Shown here in pieces: positions 32,986 to 45,183 of a DNA stretch of 64,000 nt. The position numbers were made by a program, and so were the translations under genes. Numbering within the stretch: position 1 is the stretch's first letter; every line of letters begins with the position of its first letter. The notes below the pieces were generated by a model, which was not told the origin of the DNA, did not search any database, and saw only the letters and a list, made by a program, of their open reading frames with translations. The stretch lies in the NCBI GenBank assembly GCA_032718475.1, contig JAUCBJ010007037.1:1-64000 (forward strand), in the 5' to 3' direction. The stretch comes from Nemertoderma westbladi. Taxonomy: Eukaryota > Xenacoelomorpha > Nemertodermatida > Nemertodermatidae.

Positions 32986-33617
32986 TCAAGTACCGTGTTG
33001 TATTAAACCTGTATTCTTTGGTTCATTAATGTGTATAATTTTCTTGCTTACTAAGTGTTTGAGTTTACTGTTAGTACCGTGTTGTATTAAACCTGTATTC
33101 TTTGCTTACTAAGTGTTGGAGTTTACTGTTAGTACCGTGTTGTATTAAACCTGTATTCTTTGGTTCATTAATGTGTATGATTTTCTTGCTTACTAAGTGT
33201 TGGAGTTTACTGTTAGTACCGTGTTGTATTAAACCTGTATTCTTTGGTTCATTAATGTGTATGATTTTCTTGCTTACTAAGTGTTGGAGTTTACTGTTAG
33301 TACCGTGTTGTATTAAACCTGTATTCTTTGGTTCATTAATGTGTATGATTTTCTTGCTTACTAAGTGTTGGAGTTTACTGTTAGTACCGTGTTGTATTAA
33401 ACCTAGTCTTTGGTTCATTCATGTGTATGATTTTCTTGCTTACTACAGTAAGTGTTGGAGTTTACTGTTAGTACCGTGTTGTATTAAAACTGTATTCTTT
33501 GGTTCATTAATTTTCTTGCTTACTAAGAGTTGGAGTTTACTGTTAGTACCGTGTTGTATTAAACCTGTATTCTTTGATTCATTTAGTATGTACTGTATGA
33601 TTTTCTTGCTTACTAAG
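32986..33617. repeat. 84-bp minisatellite, about eight units
   Basis: The unit contains 'taccgtgttgtattaaacc', 'attctttggttcattaatg' and 'cttgcttactaagtgttgga'. Some units are shortened (near 33090, 33410 and 33500). Because 84 is divisible by three, both strands give long open frames; these are artefacts. Confidence 0.95.
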
Positions 33618-34677
33618 TAAACGATGGTTCGACAACATTTGTGTCTACTGTTGACGGTGACACAGAACCATTTCAAGTGTTATGGGGCGTCCTCCAGGGA
33701 GACACACTTGCACCATTCTTGTTCATAATTGTTGTTGACTATGTTCTACGCATGTCCTTAGATCATCATAATGGTGATGGGGTGATGATAACTCCACCTA
33801 CTAGCTCCAGAAGTCGAGGAAATCCTGCCAAGTAACTAACTGATCTAGACTTTGCTGATGACTTAGGAGTACTCTCAGAATCACTCGAGGGAGCCCAATG
33901 GCTCCTCAGCTCATTAGAACATGCTGCTTCTAGTGTTCGTCTTTTTATTAACTCCAGAAAGACCAAAATTTTGACAGTTAACTTTGAAAGTCCTCAGCAA
34001 GTCTCTGATCGGATGAGCATAAGCTCAAAAGATGGTATGCTTGAGCATGTGGATGACTTCTGTTACCTGGGATCATGGATCCTGAAGTCAGGTGGGGACC
34101 TTCGAATACGTAAGGGAAATGCATGGGCAACCTTGAATAGGCTTTCCAGGATTTGGAAGTCTCCAAGAATTAATCAGAAACTTAAGGTCCGATTATTTAG
34201 AGCAGCAGTAGTTCCAGTACTCCTCTATGGGAGTCCATGCTGGGCTCTAACTGCGGAGGACACCAAATCTCTGGATGGCACATTCACAAGAATGCTACGC
34301 CGGGTTCATTGTGTCAAGTACAATGCACACATCTCCAACCAGACACAATATAACATTGGAGGTGTCTCATTGGTTCTCCCAAGCTTGATACTAGAACAAA
34401 ATCGCCTCCGCTTTGCAGGACATAGCTTTCGCCGAGAGGACCATCCAGTGCATAATCTTGTACTTTGGCAGCCTCATGAAATGAATAAGCATGGTGGACA
34501 GCCCATGACTTTCTTGAGACGCATCTTAAAGGAAACTGGCCTTGAAGATGCGGATGATCTAGCAAATGTCATGGGTGATAGGGAGTTGGGGTGGTGCAAT
34601 TTTGTCGATAAGCCGGCACAGCATTCTTAAAAATACAGCCGCAATGCAGCATGCCGATCCTAGTAGTAGATCTATCC
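33618..34677 (+). pseudogene. LINE-R copy B, 5'-truncated
   Basis: It starts at 'acgatggttcgacaac' (equivalent to 38342 in the long copy), inside the RT. It carries the GVLQGDTLAPFLF and DFADDLGVLSES motifs, the C-terminal region and the TAG-repeat 3' end at about 34677. A TAA replaces the Tyr codon in the AKYLTD segment (about 33835), so it is inactive. The target was the 84-bp minisatellite on the left, and SatC begins immediately at its 3' end. Confidence 0.92.
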
Positions 34678-35626
34678 TATGCTTTCCTATCCTGACCTAG
34701 CCTATGCTTTTCTATCCTGTCATATCCTATGCTTTTCTATCCTGTCCTATCCTATTCTTTCCTGTCCTGTCCTATCCTATGCTTTCCTATCCTGTCCTTT
34801 CCTATGCTTTTCTATCCTGTCCTATCCTATTCTTTCCTATCCTGTCCTATCCTATGCTTTCCTATCCTGTCCTATCCTATGCTTTCCTATCCTGTCCTGT
34901 CCTTTCCTATGCTTTCCAATCCTGTCCTGTCCTATGCTATGCTTTCCTATCCTGTCCTATCCTATGCTTTCTTATCCTGTCCTATCCTATGCTTTCCTAT
35001 CCTGATCTATCGTATGCTTTCCTATCCTGTCCTATCCTATTCTTTCCTATCCTGATCTATCGTATGCTTTCCTATCCTGTCCTGTCCTTTCCTATGCTTT
35101 CCAATCCTGTCATGTCCTATCCTATGCTTTCCTATCCTGTCCTATCCTATGCTTTCATATCCTGTCCTATCCTATGCTTTCCTATCCTGATCTATCGTAT
35201 GCTTTCCTATCCTGTCCTATCCTATGCTTTCCTATCCTGATCTATCCTATGCTTTCCTATCCTGTCCTATCCTATGCTTTCCTATCCTGTCCTGTCCTTT
35301 CCTATGCTTTCCAATCCTGTCCTGTCCTATCCTATGCTTTCCTATCCTGTCCTATCCTATGCTTTCCTATCCTGTCCTATCCTATGCTTTCCTATCCTGA
35401 TCTATCCTAAGCTTTCCTATCCTGTCCTATCCTATGCTTTCCTATCCTGTCCTGTCCTTTCCTATGCTTTCCAATCCTGTCCTGTCCTATCCTATCCTAT
35501 GCTTTCCTATCCTGTCCTATCCTATGCTTTCCTATCCTGTCCTATCCTATGCTTTCCTATCCTGATCTATCGTATGCTTTCCTATCCTCTCCTATCCTAT
35601 GCTTTCCTATCCTGATCTATCGATCC
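34678..35626. repeat. SatC, upstream block
   Basis: 25-bp units made of five pentamers (CCTAT, CCTGT, CCTAT, CCTAT, GCTTT) with variants such as CTGAT and TCGTA. It is directly preceded by the 3' end of LINE-R copy B and followed by the 5' end of copy C. Long open frames in three phases are artefacts. Confidence 0.96.
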
Positions 35627-38600
35627 TGATTTTTTGGTCAGGTCAGGTATTCTAGGTCATTGATCAAGAAAACTTGCCACCTCCATGCAGCATAAAGGAG
35701 GTGCCACCTGTAGCTGCATAGACCCCTTTTACTAGGGCAAATCTGGTCCTGTAACTAGGACCCCCTTCGTTCTGGGATAAGGACGCCCTTGGTCCTGGAT
35801 TAAGGACCCATATACTTGGCTGCAGGGGTATATGGCCTGATCAGGCAGATGGTGATCTACCAATGGCTGGTCAGGAGTAGAGTGTTCTCATGTCCACTCT
35901 GAGAGCACTTCACTGCGACCTGCACCTGGCAGCAAGGGTACAGGGCATGACCCAGCAGATGAGCTGCAACAGCCAATGGTGGGTCATGTGCGCCAGAGTA
36001 GATAAGGGTGATGGGCCTCATATCTGACTCCATTGCGACACCCACCTTGTGGAATGGCAAACCAGGGTGTGGTATTTGCCCCGAGAGCTGACTCGGCAAA
36101 AAAGCACCCCCCAACCCCCACTATGGATTACATTAGCAATGCGGAGGTCCGGCCACTAGAGGCCAGTGGAATTACCGGACACAATCGGCCTCACAGGCGT
36201 CAGTTAACTCCTGACCGGCTGCCTGTCTCACCCCCTACTGGAGAGAGAGCAGTCAACAATTCTTTGAGTCCCTTTCCTGATGACCTTTCTGGCCCAAACC
36301 CTGGGTCACCAGGGAGGCCAGATTGTGATGGGGAGAGGGATTCTGGAGTTGGAGGCTACTCTCATGTTCCACCCCGACCAACAAAGCCATTGGTGAATCT
36401 GAGGCAAGTCACTAGACTAGCCTCAGTAAACACCCTAACACTCGGGTCTCCAATGCGACAAGGTGAGCTGACTGCCTTGGCAGATAAGCTTTCTCTTAGC
36501 GCAGTGGGTGTTCAAGAGCACCGAATGCAGACTGGACAGACTGATGAGGTTCTGATTAAGGACATGGGGGGCGGTTGGCGACTCGCCCTCGCATCAGCAG
36601 ATGATAGTGGCAATGGTGGAATTGGTCTATTGATGAATCCAACTGCACATGCAGCATTGGACAAAATAGACCAAATCTCTAACCGCATCATCCGTTGCCA
36701 CTTCTCATGTTCTGGAAGACTGGCTAAGAAGTTTCCTAAGGTGGTTCTGATTGTGTGCTACTCTCCAACTAGTGTTGCCCCTGTAGAGGAGGTGGAAAAT
36801 TTCTACCACAATCTACAAGCAGCTACTGATGGAGTGGATCAGCATGCATTCTTAACATTCCTGGGAGACTTTAATGCAAGTCTGCATCAATCACCTACAT
36901 CGCCCTGGGTCTATAGCAATAGTGTTAACCGAAATTCTGTCCATCTTCAGGATTTTATCTCTGGAAATGGATTGTTTTCGGCTGGAACCCAGTTCAAGAA
37001 GCGAACTGGAAAGCTATGGACTCATAGTGGACCCAGTGGTCACAAGTCCCAGATAGACCATATTCTGTTTCGTAGGAAATACAGGAGCTCTATACAAGAC
37101 TGTAATGCATTTACACTTCGACCCTTCTCCAGTGATCACCGCCTTATTGTGGCCAAGGTAAGACTTAGTCTGCGTGCTAGCAGAACAACGAAATCTGCCT
37201 TGCCGCGGCATGACTGGTCCTCTCTGTTGCAACAGCCAAGTGTGAGATCCAGCTTCACACTACAGCTGAGCAACAGGTATGAGGCTCTTGCCTCTGAGGC
37301 GGCAGATCACTGTGAGGGCTATACTGCCTTTACAGAAGCAGTTAAGTTAGCAGCTGCAGAAACAGTTCCTGTATACCCTCGAAACAGGAAAAGGGCCCCC
37401 TGGACTGACAACAAAATTCAAAAGTGCCGAAATGACCTTCATAAGGCGCAGAAAGAGTCCCGACTCAAACAGACTACAGCGGCCAAGAATGCAGTTAAGG
37501 CTGCATCTAGGTCCCTGAACAGGCAGTACTCTGTTAATCTACAGGAGCTAATAAACCAACAGGTTGATGCCATCAATGATGCTGACGACAGCAGGCAATC
37601 ATCCCAGGCATGGAAATCGATCAATCTGCTTACTGGGCGGAAAAGCCAACCAACCACCAAGGTTAAGGCAGAATCACCAGCCGATCGCCTCAATGGTTGG
37701 AAAGCCCACTTTGAAAAACTCCTCAATAATGACAGGGTATTGCCTGATAACTTTATAGAAGTAAAGGTGTCTGAGTCTGTACTCCCAGATATTCCCATTG
37801 GCGATATCTCCTTTGCAGAAGTGAAGGCTGCTGCAAAGAGCATTAAGACCAATCGTGCCAGTGGAGTAGATGGTGTTCCCCCTGAGGTCTTTAAAATACC
37901 TGAGTGTTTAAAGCTCATCTATCCCATCATAGTAGACATGTACCGTACAACAAGAGTCCCACAAGAAATGAAAACAAATAAGTTGGTGCCAGTTCCCAAG
38001 AAGGGCAACCTAACACTCTATGGTTCTTTTCGGGGAATCTCATTGATCTCAATTGCTGCAAAGCTATACAATAGGATTCTATTAAATCGCATCAGGGATC
38101 CCATTGAGAGACTGCTCCGTGGAAATCAGAATGGGTTCCGTAAAGGTCGTGGGACCATGGAGCCCATTTTGGCACTTAGAAGGATAATTGAAGAATTATC
38201 AAAAAAGAAAGACAGGCATCTGGCTGTTATCTTTGTTGACTTCTTCAAGGCCTTTGATTCAGTCTCTCGCTCACGTATGTTCAGCATACTTTCATTATAT
38301 GGGATTCCTGATGAAATTATTGCAGCAATCAGATCAGTATACGATGGTTCGACAACATTTGTGTCTACTGTTGACGGTGACACAGAACCATTCGAAGTGT
38401 TATGGGGCGTCCTCCAAGGAGACACACTTGCACCATTCTTATTCATTATTGTGGTTGACTATGTTCTACGCATGTCCTTAGATCATCATAATGATGATGG
38501 GGTGATGATAACTCCACCTACTGGCTCCAGAAGTCGAGGAAATCCTGCCAAGTACCTAACTGATCTAGACTTTGCTGATGACTTAGGAGTACTCTCAGAA

Positions 38601-39149
38601 TCATTAGAGGGAGCCCAACGGCTCCTCAGCTCATTAGAACATGCTGCTTCTAGTGTTGGTCTTTTTATTAACTCCAGAAAGACCAAAATTCTGACAGTTA
38701 ACTTTGAAAGTCCTCAGCAAGTCTCTGATCGGATGAGCATAAGCTCAAAGGATGGTATGCTTGAGCATGTCGACGACTTCTGTTACCTGGGATCATGGAT
38801 CCGGAAGTCAGGTGAGGACCTTCGAATACGTAAGGGAAAGGCATGGGCAGCCTTGAATAGGCTTTCCAGGATTTGGAAGTCACCGAGAATTAATCGGAAA
38901 CTTAAGGTCCGATTATTTAGAGCAGCAGTAGTTCCAGTACTCCTCTACGGGAGTCCATGCTGGGCTCTAACTGCTGAGGACACCAAATCTCTGGATGGCA
39001 CATTCACAAGAATGCTACGCCGGGTTCATTGTGTCAAGTACAATGCACACATCTCCAACCAGACACTATATAACATTGGAGGTGTCTCATTGGTTCCCCC
39101 AAGCTTGACAATAGAACAAAATCGCCTCCGCTTTGCAGGACATTGCTTT
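35627..39149 (+). mobile_element. LINE-R copy C: longest copy, 3' end lost into SatC
   Basis: The 5' end lies near 'cctgattttttggtcagg' at about 35632. The copy is colinear with all other LINE-R pieces and intact through the catalytic domains, then breaks at 'cattgctttc' (39141-39150), where LINE-R should continue with 'gccgtgagg'. The shared word TGCTTTC suggests a template switch or recombination at microhomology. About 0.5 kb of 3' sequence is missing, judged from copy B. Confidence 0.92.
36054..39149 (+). CDS. LINE-R endonuclease/reverse transcriptase, C-terminally truncated
   Basis: The single long ORF has ATG at 36054 (an open frame extends a few codons upstream without ATG). The N-terminal about 125 residues are Pro/Ser-rich. 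The apurinic-type endonuclease follows at about residues 125-380: VGVQEHR, FLGDFNASL, SQIDHILFRRK and SSDHRLIVAKV, with the expected catalytic residues. The linker is Lys-rich. The RT is at about 600-870: ASGVDGVPPEVF, SFRGISLISIAAKLYNR, NQNGFRKGRGT, VIFVDFFKAFDSVSR, GVLQGDTLAPFLF, LTDLDFADDLGVL and DDFCYLGSW. It would nick DNA and copy the LINE RNA. It resembles RTE/RTEX-type LINEs, also in its TAG-repeat 3' end; the clade is inferred by eye. No stop to 39149. Beyond this the frame runs by chance through satellite (residues ILSYP). Without its C-terminus it is probably not active. Confidence 0.88.
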
Positions 39150-42100
39150 CCTATCCTATCATGTCCTATCCTATGCTTTCCTAACCTGTCCTATCCTATG
39201 CTTTCCTATCCTGATCTATCCTATGCTTTTCTATCCTGTCCTGTCCTATCCTATGCTTTCCTATCCTATCATGTCCTATCCTATGCTTTCCTATTCTGTC
39301 CTATCCTATGCTTCCCTATCCTGATCTATCCTATGCTTTTCTATCCTGTCCTGTCCTATCCTATGCTTTCCTATCCTATCATGTCCTATCCTATGCTTTC
39401 CTAACCTGTCATATCCTATGCTTTCCTATCCTGATTTATCCTATGCTTTCCTTTCCTATCCTGTCCTATCCTATGCATTCCGATCCTGTCCTATCCTATG
39501 CTTTCCTATCCTGTCCTATCCTATGCTTTCCTATCCTATCCTGTCCTATCCTATCCTATCCTATCCTATCCTATCCTATCCTATCCTATCCTATCCTATC
39601 CTATCCTATCCTATCCTATCCTATCCTATCCTATCCTATCCTATCCTATCCTATCCTATCCTATCCTATCCTATCCTATCCTATCCTATCCTATCCTATC
39701 CTATCCTATCCTATCCTATCCTATCCTATCCTATCCTATCCTATCCTATCCTATCCTATCCTATCCTATCCTATCCTATCCTATCCTATCCTATCCTATC
39801 CTATCCTATCCTATCCTATCCTATCCTATCCTATCCTATCCTATCCTATCCTATCCTATCCTATCCTATCCTATCCTATCCTATCCTATCCTATCCTATC
39901 CTATCCTATCCTATCCTATCCTATCCTATCCTATCCTATCCTATCCTATCCTATCCTATCCTATCCTATCCTATCCTATCCTATCCTATCCTATCCTATC
40001 CTATCCTATCCTATCCTATCCTATCCTATCCTATCCTATCCTATCCTATCCTATCCTATCCTATCCTATCCTATCCTATCCTATCCTATCCTATCCTATC
40101 CTATCCTATCCTATCCTATCCTATCCTATCCTATCCTATCCTATCCTATCCTATCCTATCCTATCCTATCCTATCCTATCCTATCCTATCCTATCCTATC
40201 CTATCCTATCCTATCCTATCCTATCCTATCCTATCCTATCCTATCCTATCCTATCCTATCCTATCCTATCCTATCCTATCCTATCCTATCCTATCCTATC
40301 CTATCCTATCCTATCCTATCCTATCCTATCCTATCCTATCCTATCCTATCCTATCCTATCCTATCCTATCCTATCCTATCCTATCCTATCCTATCCTATC
40401 CTATCCTATCCTATCCTATCCTATCCTATCCTATCCTATCCTATCCTATCCTATCCTATCCTATCCTATCCTATCCTATCCTATCCTATCCTATCCTATC
40501 CTATCCTATCCTATCCTATCCTATCCTATCCTATCCTATCCTATCCTATCCTATCCTATCCTATCCTATCCTATCCTATCCTATCCTATCCTATCCTATC
40601 CTATCCTATCCTATCCTATCCTATCCTATCCTATCCTATCCTATCCTATCCTATCCTATCCTATCCTATCCTATCCTATCCTATCCTATCCTATCCTATC
40701 CTATCCTATCCTATCCTATCCTATCCTATCCTATCCTATCCTATCCTATCCTATCCTATCCTATCCTATCCTATCCTATCCTATCCTATCCTATCCTATC
40801 CTATCCTATCCTATCCTATCCTATGCTTTCCTATCCTGATCTATCCTATGCTTTCCTATGCTGACCTATCCTATGCTTTCTATCCTGTCCTATCCTATGC
40901 TTTTCTATCCTGTCCTATCCTATGCTTTCCTATCCTGATCTATCCTATGCTTTCCTATCCTGTCCTATCCTATGCTTTCCTATCCTGATCTATCCTATGC
41001 TTTTCTATCCTGTCCTGTCCTATCCTATGCTTTCCTATCCTATCATGTCCTATCCTATGCTTTCCTAACCTGTCCTATCCTATGCTTTCCTATCCTGATC
41101 TATCCTATGCTTTCCTATCCTGTCCTGTCCTTTCCTATGCTTTCCTATCCTATCATGTCCTATCCTATGCTTTCCTATTCTGTCCTATCCTATGCTTCCC
41201 TATCCTGATCTATCCTATGCTTTTCTATCCTGTCCTGTCCTATCCTATGCTTTCCTATCCTATCATGTCCTATCCTATGCTTTCCTAACCTGTCCTATCC
41301 TATGCTTTCCTATCCTGATTTATCCTATGCTTTCCTATCCTGTCCTTTCCTATGCATTCCGATCCTGTCCTATCCTATGCTTTCCTATCCTGTCCTATCC
41401 TATGCATTCCGATCCTGTTCTATCCTATGCTTTCCTATCCTGTCCTATCCTATGCTTCCCTATCCTGATCTATCCTATGCTTTTCTATCCTGTCCTGTCC
41501 TATCCTAAGCTTTCCTATCCTATCATGTCCTATCCTATGCTTTCCTAACCTGTCCTATCCTATGCTTTCCTATCCTGATTTATCCTATGCTTTCCTATCC
41601 TGTCCTATCCTATGCATTCCGATCCTGTCCTATCCTATGCTTTCCTATCCTGTCCTATCCTATGCTTTCCTATCCTATCCTGTCCTATCCTATGCTTTCC
41701 TATCCTATCCTATCCTATGCTTTCCTATCCTGATCTATCCTATGTTTCCCTATCCTGTCCTATCCTATGCTTTCCTATCCTGTCCTATCCTATGCTTTCC
41801 TATCCTGTCCTATCCTATGCTTTCCTATCCTATCCTGTACTATCCTATGCTTTCCTATCCTGTCCTATCCTATGCTTTCCTATCCTGATCTATCCTATGT
41901 TTTCCTATTCTGTCCTATCCTATGCTTTCCTATCCTGTCCTATCCTATGCTTTGCTATCCTGTCCTATCCTATGCTTTCCTATCCTGTCCTATCCTATGC
42001 TTTCCTATCCTATCCTGTACTATCCTATGCTTTCCTATCCTGTCCTATCCTATGCTTTCCTATCCTGATCTATCCTATGTTTTCCTATCCTGTCCTATCC

Positions 42101-42285
42101 TATGCTTTCCTATCCTGTCCTCTCCTATGCTTTCCTATCCTGTCCTATCCTATGCTTTGCTATCCTGTCCTATCCTATGCTTTCCTATCCTATCCTGTCC
42201 TATCCTATGCTTTTCTATCCTGTCCTATCCTATGCTTTCCTATCCTGATCTATCCTATGCTTTCCTATCCTGATCTACTTTCTAC
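39150..42285. repeat. SatC, downstream block
   Basis: The same 25-bp unit as at 34678, with a central stretch of pure pentamers (39545-40824). The edges have higher variation (GATCT, CATGT). The array ends at about 42285 with 'tttctactctactactc'. Open frames of up to 518 codons here are repeat artefacts. Confidence 0.97.
39545..40824. repeat. Pure (CCTAT)n, about 256 copies
   Basis: An uninterrupted pentamer run of about 1.28 kb within SatC. No variant base was noticed. The length in an assembly of such a run is unreliable. Confidence 0.97.
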
Positions 42286-43390
42286 TCTACTACTCTTACT
42301 ACTACGGATGGAATCGGTCTTCACAATCACTCTTAAGGAATGATTATGTACGAAAGGCTTCTCTGGAGGGCACAACCACATAGGTGAACACCATCAAACG
42401 TGGAAGCTCTTTCAATTCCACAAACCACCGAGCCCTGCTATCGTGCACTATAAAGTCTAGTAGTGAACTTATAAAGAAGTACGTAAAGAAAGGTGCTATT
42501 TCTGACCTTCCTGGCGAGCGTCATCGGACAGTGGAATTTACTTCATCTCATCGTTCTGGGGAATATGGTTGACAGTACTACCAACCATCCCCATCCCCAC
42601 TTGATCACACTGATCTGGTCACTAAAACATTTAGGGATAACCTTGACATGCGTTATGGTTTAGTTCCGCGAGACCTCCCCACCAAGTGTTAAGGGGGGGG
42701 GGGGGGGTGGGGGGGGGGGGTACCCCCTCAGGAAAGTTTTTTTTGACAGCTCAAACTTCGTGCTGTCTATATCAATGTTATGTTGTGTTCAGCAAACGTG
42801 GGGGCCAAAGAACAACAAAAAATAGAAATCGTTTTTTTTGTGTCCCTCTAGTGGCAAGTGGCGGAATTAAATATTTCACTAAAAACACTACTAGTCCCTT
42901 AATATTTATCGAATTTTTTTGAAACAAACTTTTTTGGACTCAGCACCTTCGATTCTACAAAAATGATCCAGCCGATTAATTCAATTATTAATTTTTAAGT
43001 AAATTAATTAAATTTATTAATTAAAATTAATTAAATTAATTAAAATTTTCAATAATATAAAAAAAAAAAATTTTCAAAAAAGTGCTTGATAATTTTTCAA
43101 GATGTTCAAAAAACCTTTCAAATGAGCTATAAATTACCGAATTTGGGTAAAAAACGGCGGAGGAGTAGTATTTTGAAAAAATGGAAATATCGTGAAATGT
43201 AATTCCGAGATAATTTGCTTTCAAATTTGAACATTCCCGCTCAAACATATCTTTCTGTTGTCTGTTAATCAGTCAGTAATGTTTGACACTATGGCTTCAT
43301 ACCAACTTACTAATATTATCAATATGGGGGTTTTCGGGGTTGGAATTATCAATGCAATCTCTGATAATATATATATATATATAGATAGAT
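42286..43390. other. Unassigned region with a G-rich tract and AT-rich palindromic stretch
   Basis: A 28-base G tract with one T lies at 42693-42720. 'ttaattaaatttattaatta'-type low complexity lies at about 42985-43050. A small plus frame at 42384-42572 (LIKKYVKKGAISDLPGE) has no match that I recognise. A short (AT)n and (AGAT)n stretch is at 43366-43392. Confidence 0.45.
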
Positions 43391-43524
43391 AGATTTATTT
43401 ATACATTATGTAAAAACAATAACAAATAAACCAAACAATATACCGGTATAAAGGTATTGTCCAATATTACATACATATATGATTACCTCTAAAGCTTTAC
43501 AGCATATTTCCAAGGGGGTCCTTT
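43391..43524 (-). mobile_element. 3' tail of a CR1-group LINE, second copy
   Basis: Same tail as at 6931-7060, on the minus strand, with a few differences (acatacatatatg versus acatatag). Only the tail is present. Confidence 0.65.
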
Positions 43525-43782
43525 ATGTTACTTGGTTACAAATACAATATTACACTTCGCAAACCTAAAACCAATATAAAACGTATTTACACTATGTACA
43601 TGTACAACTTTACCGAGAGCGTTTTCGGACAACCCTTCCTTTTATCACTCTCAGCGATTCAAAATTGTTTGGTTTTGGTTAAAATTTGGCATATAGGTGC
43701 CTAAGATGCTATTCTACAGGACAGGTCAGACAATTTTTTTCGCTATTTAATTTTAGTTAATACTAGTTAACAATAAAAACTG
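43525..43782. other. Spacer, nothing recognised
   Basis: AT-rich spacer between the LINE tail and LINE-R copy D. No frame of interest. Confidence 0.4.
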
Positions 43783-44738
43783 ATCTGATCTGATTGCTGC
43801 AATAATTTCATCAGGAATCCCATATAATGAAAGTATGCTGAACATACGAGAGCGAGAGACTGAATCAAAGGCCTTGAAGAAGTCAACAAAGATAACAGCC
43901 AGATGCCTGTCTTTCTTTTTTGATAATTCTTCAATTATCCTTCTAAGTGCCAAAATGGGCTCCATGGTCCCACGACCTTTACGGAACCCATTCTGATTTC
44001 TACGGAGCAGTCTCTCAATGGGAACCCTGATGCGATTTAATAGAATCCTATTGTATAGCTTTGCAGCAATCGAGATCAATGAGATTCCCCGAAAAGAACC
44101 AAAGAGTGTTAGGTTGCCCTTCTTGGGAACTGGCACCAACTTATTTGTTTTAATTTCTTGTTGTTGTTCGATACATGTCTACAATGATGGGATAGATGAG
44201 CTTTAAACACACAGGTATTTTAAAGACCTCAGGGGGAACACCATCTACTCCACTGGCACGATTGATCTTAAAGCTTTTTGCAGCAGCCTTCACTTCTGCA
44301 AAGGGGATATCACCAATGGGAATATCTGGGAGTACAGACTCAGACACTTTCACTTCTATAAAGTTATCAGGCAATACCCTGTCATTATTGAGGAGCTTTT
44401 CAAAGTGGGCTTTCCAACCATTGAGGCGATCGGCTGGTGATTCAGCCTTAACCTTGGTGGTTGGTTGGCTTTTCCGCCCAGTAAGCAAATTGATCGATTT
44501 CCATGCCTGGGATGATTGCCTGCTGTCGTCAGCATCATTGATGGCATCAACCTGTTGGTTTATTAGCTCCTGTAGATTAACAGAGTACTGCCTGTTCAGG
44601 GACCTAGATGCAGCCTTAACTGCATTCTTGGCCGCTGTAGTCTGTTTGAGTCGGGACTCTTTCTGCGCCTTATGAAGGTCATTTCGGCACTTCTGAATTT
44701 TGTTGTCAGTCCAGGGGGCCCTTTTCCTGCTTCGAGTG
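43783..44738 (-). pseudogene. LINE-R copy D (minus), RT-side part left of element L
   Basis: Complementary to about 38340 back to 37385 of copy C: RT blocks GNLTLFGSFRGISL, GFRKGRGTMEPILAL and FVDFFKAFDSVSR, and the linker up to RNRKRAPWTDN. A small deletion in the TTRVPQEM region breaks the frame. The copy stops abruptly at 43783 on the RT side and at element L on the other. The last five bases, GAGTG (44734-44738), are the target duplication of element L. Confidence 0.92.
44734..44738. repeat. Target-site duplication of element L, left copy (GAGTG)
   Basis: GAGTG immediately precedes the 5' LTR and is repeated at 52085-52089 immediately after the 3' LTR. Confidence 0.95.
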
Positions 44739-45081
44739 TGTTCGCGGTATTTCAACTTTCCATAACGCGAGTTGAATATTTTTGTATTTTATTAAAATTG
44801 ATTATTCCGATATTACTACTGGGTGCGGGACCATGGGTTTTGGGCACATTCAATAAACTGGGGGCGATTTATGGGCGAACTTTGGGACAACTTACAGGGT
44901 ACGGGAATAATTTCATAGTTATAAGGGCCAGGGGGGATGGAAAATGCAAGCAGTATTCAGGTTAGCCTGAGTACTATTAGGCCCTGGCCAACTTCCTGCT
45001 GCCTGTAGGGGTGGATTTGGTAATGTGCCAGGCCTAAAGGACAAGGACTGCCCTTAGCGGTCCCTGGCCAACGGCAGCTAC

Positions 45082-45105
45082 TACGAGCCTGAAAAGGACT
45101 CGGAA
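45082..45105 (+). repeat. Element L hairpin 1, LTR copy a
   Basis: Contains CGAGCCTGAAAAGGACTCG: the stem CGAGCCT pairs with AGGaCTCG (one bulged A) around a GAAA tetraloop. Further LTR copies are at 45386-45409 and 45614-45637 (and 50832, 51136 and 51364 in the 3' LTR). A further copy lies in gag at 47952-47975. Confidence 0.85.
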
Positions 45106-45183
45106 CGCTGACTGCTTGTGTCAGGGATTTGCGACGGGCACCGACGGCCCCTTAGTAGCCAAGCCGTTCTGGGTCTCGATGAT

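Noticed and set aside
33071-33676. Open frames on both strands with 28-residue repeats
   Set aside because: The minisatellite unit is 84 bp, divisible by three, so any open unit yields a long frame. The two strands cannot both be coding.
34679-35615. Several overlapping frames of 78-178 codons
   Set aside because: Same cause as above: SatC repeat read in different phases.
39308-40988. Open frames of about 470-520 codons repeating ILSYP
   Set aside because: They are produced by the CCTAT pentamer, whose 15-base period is open in all three plus-strand phases. No start context, domain or composition of a real protein.
39150-42285. Telomeric repeat
   Set aside because: CCTAT/ATAGG is not TTAGGG or TTAGG, the array is internal, and it contains LINE sequence. 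A telomere is not supported.
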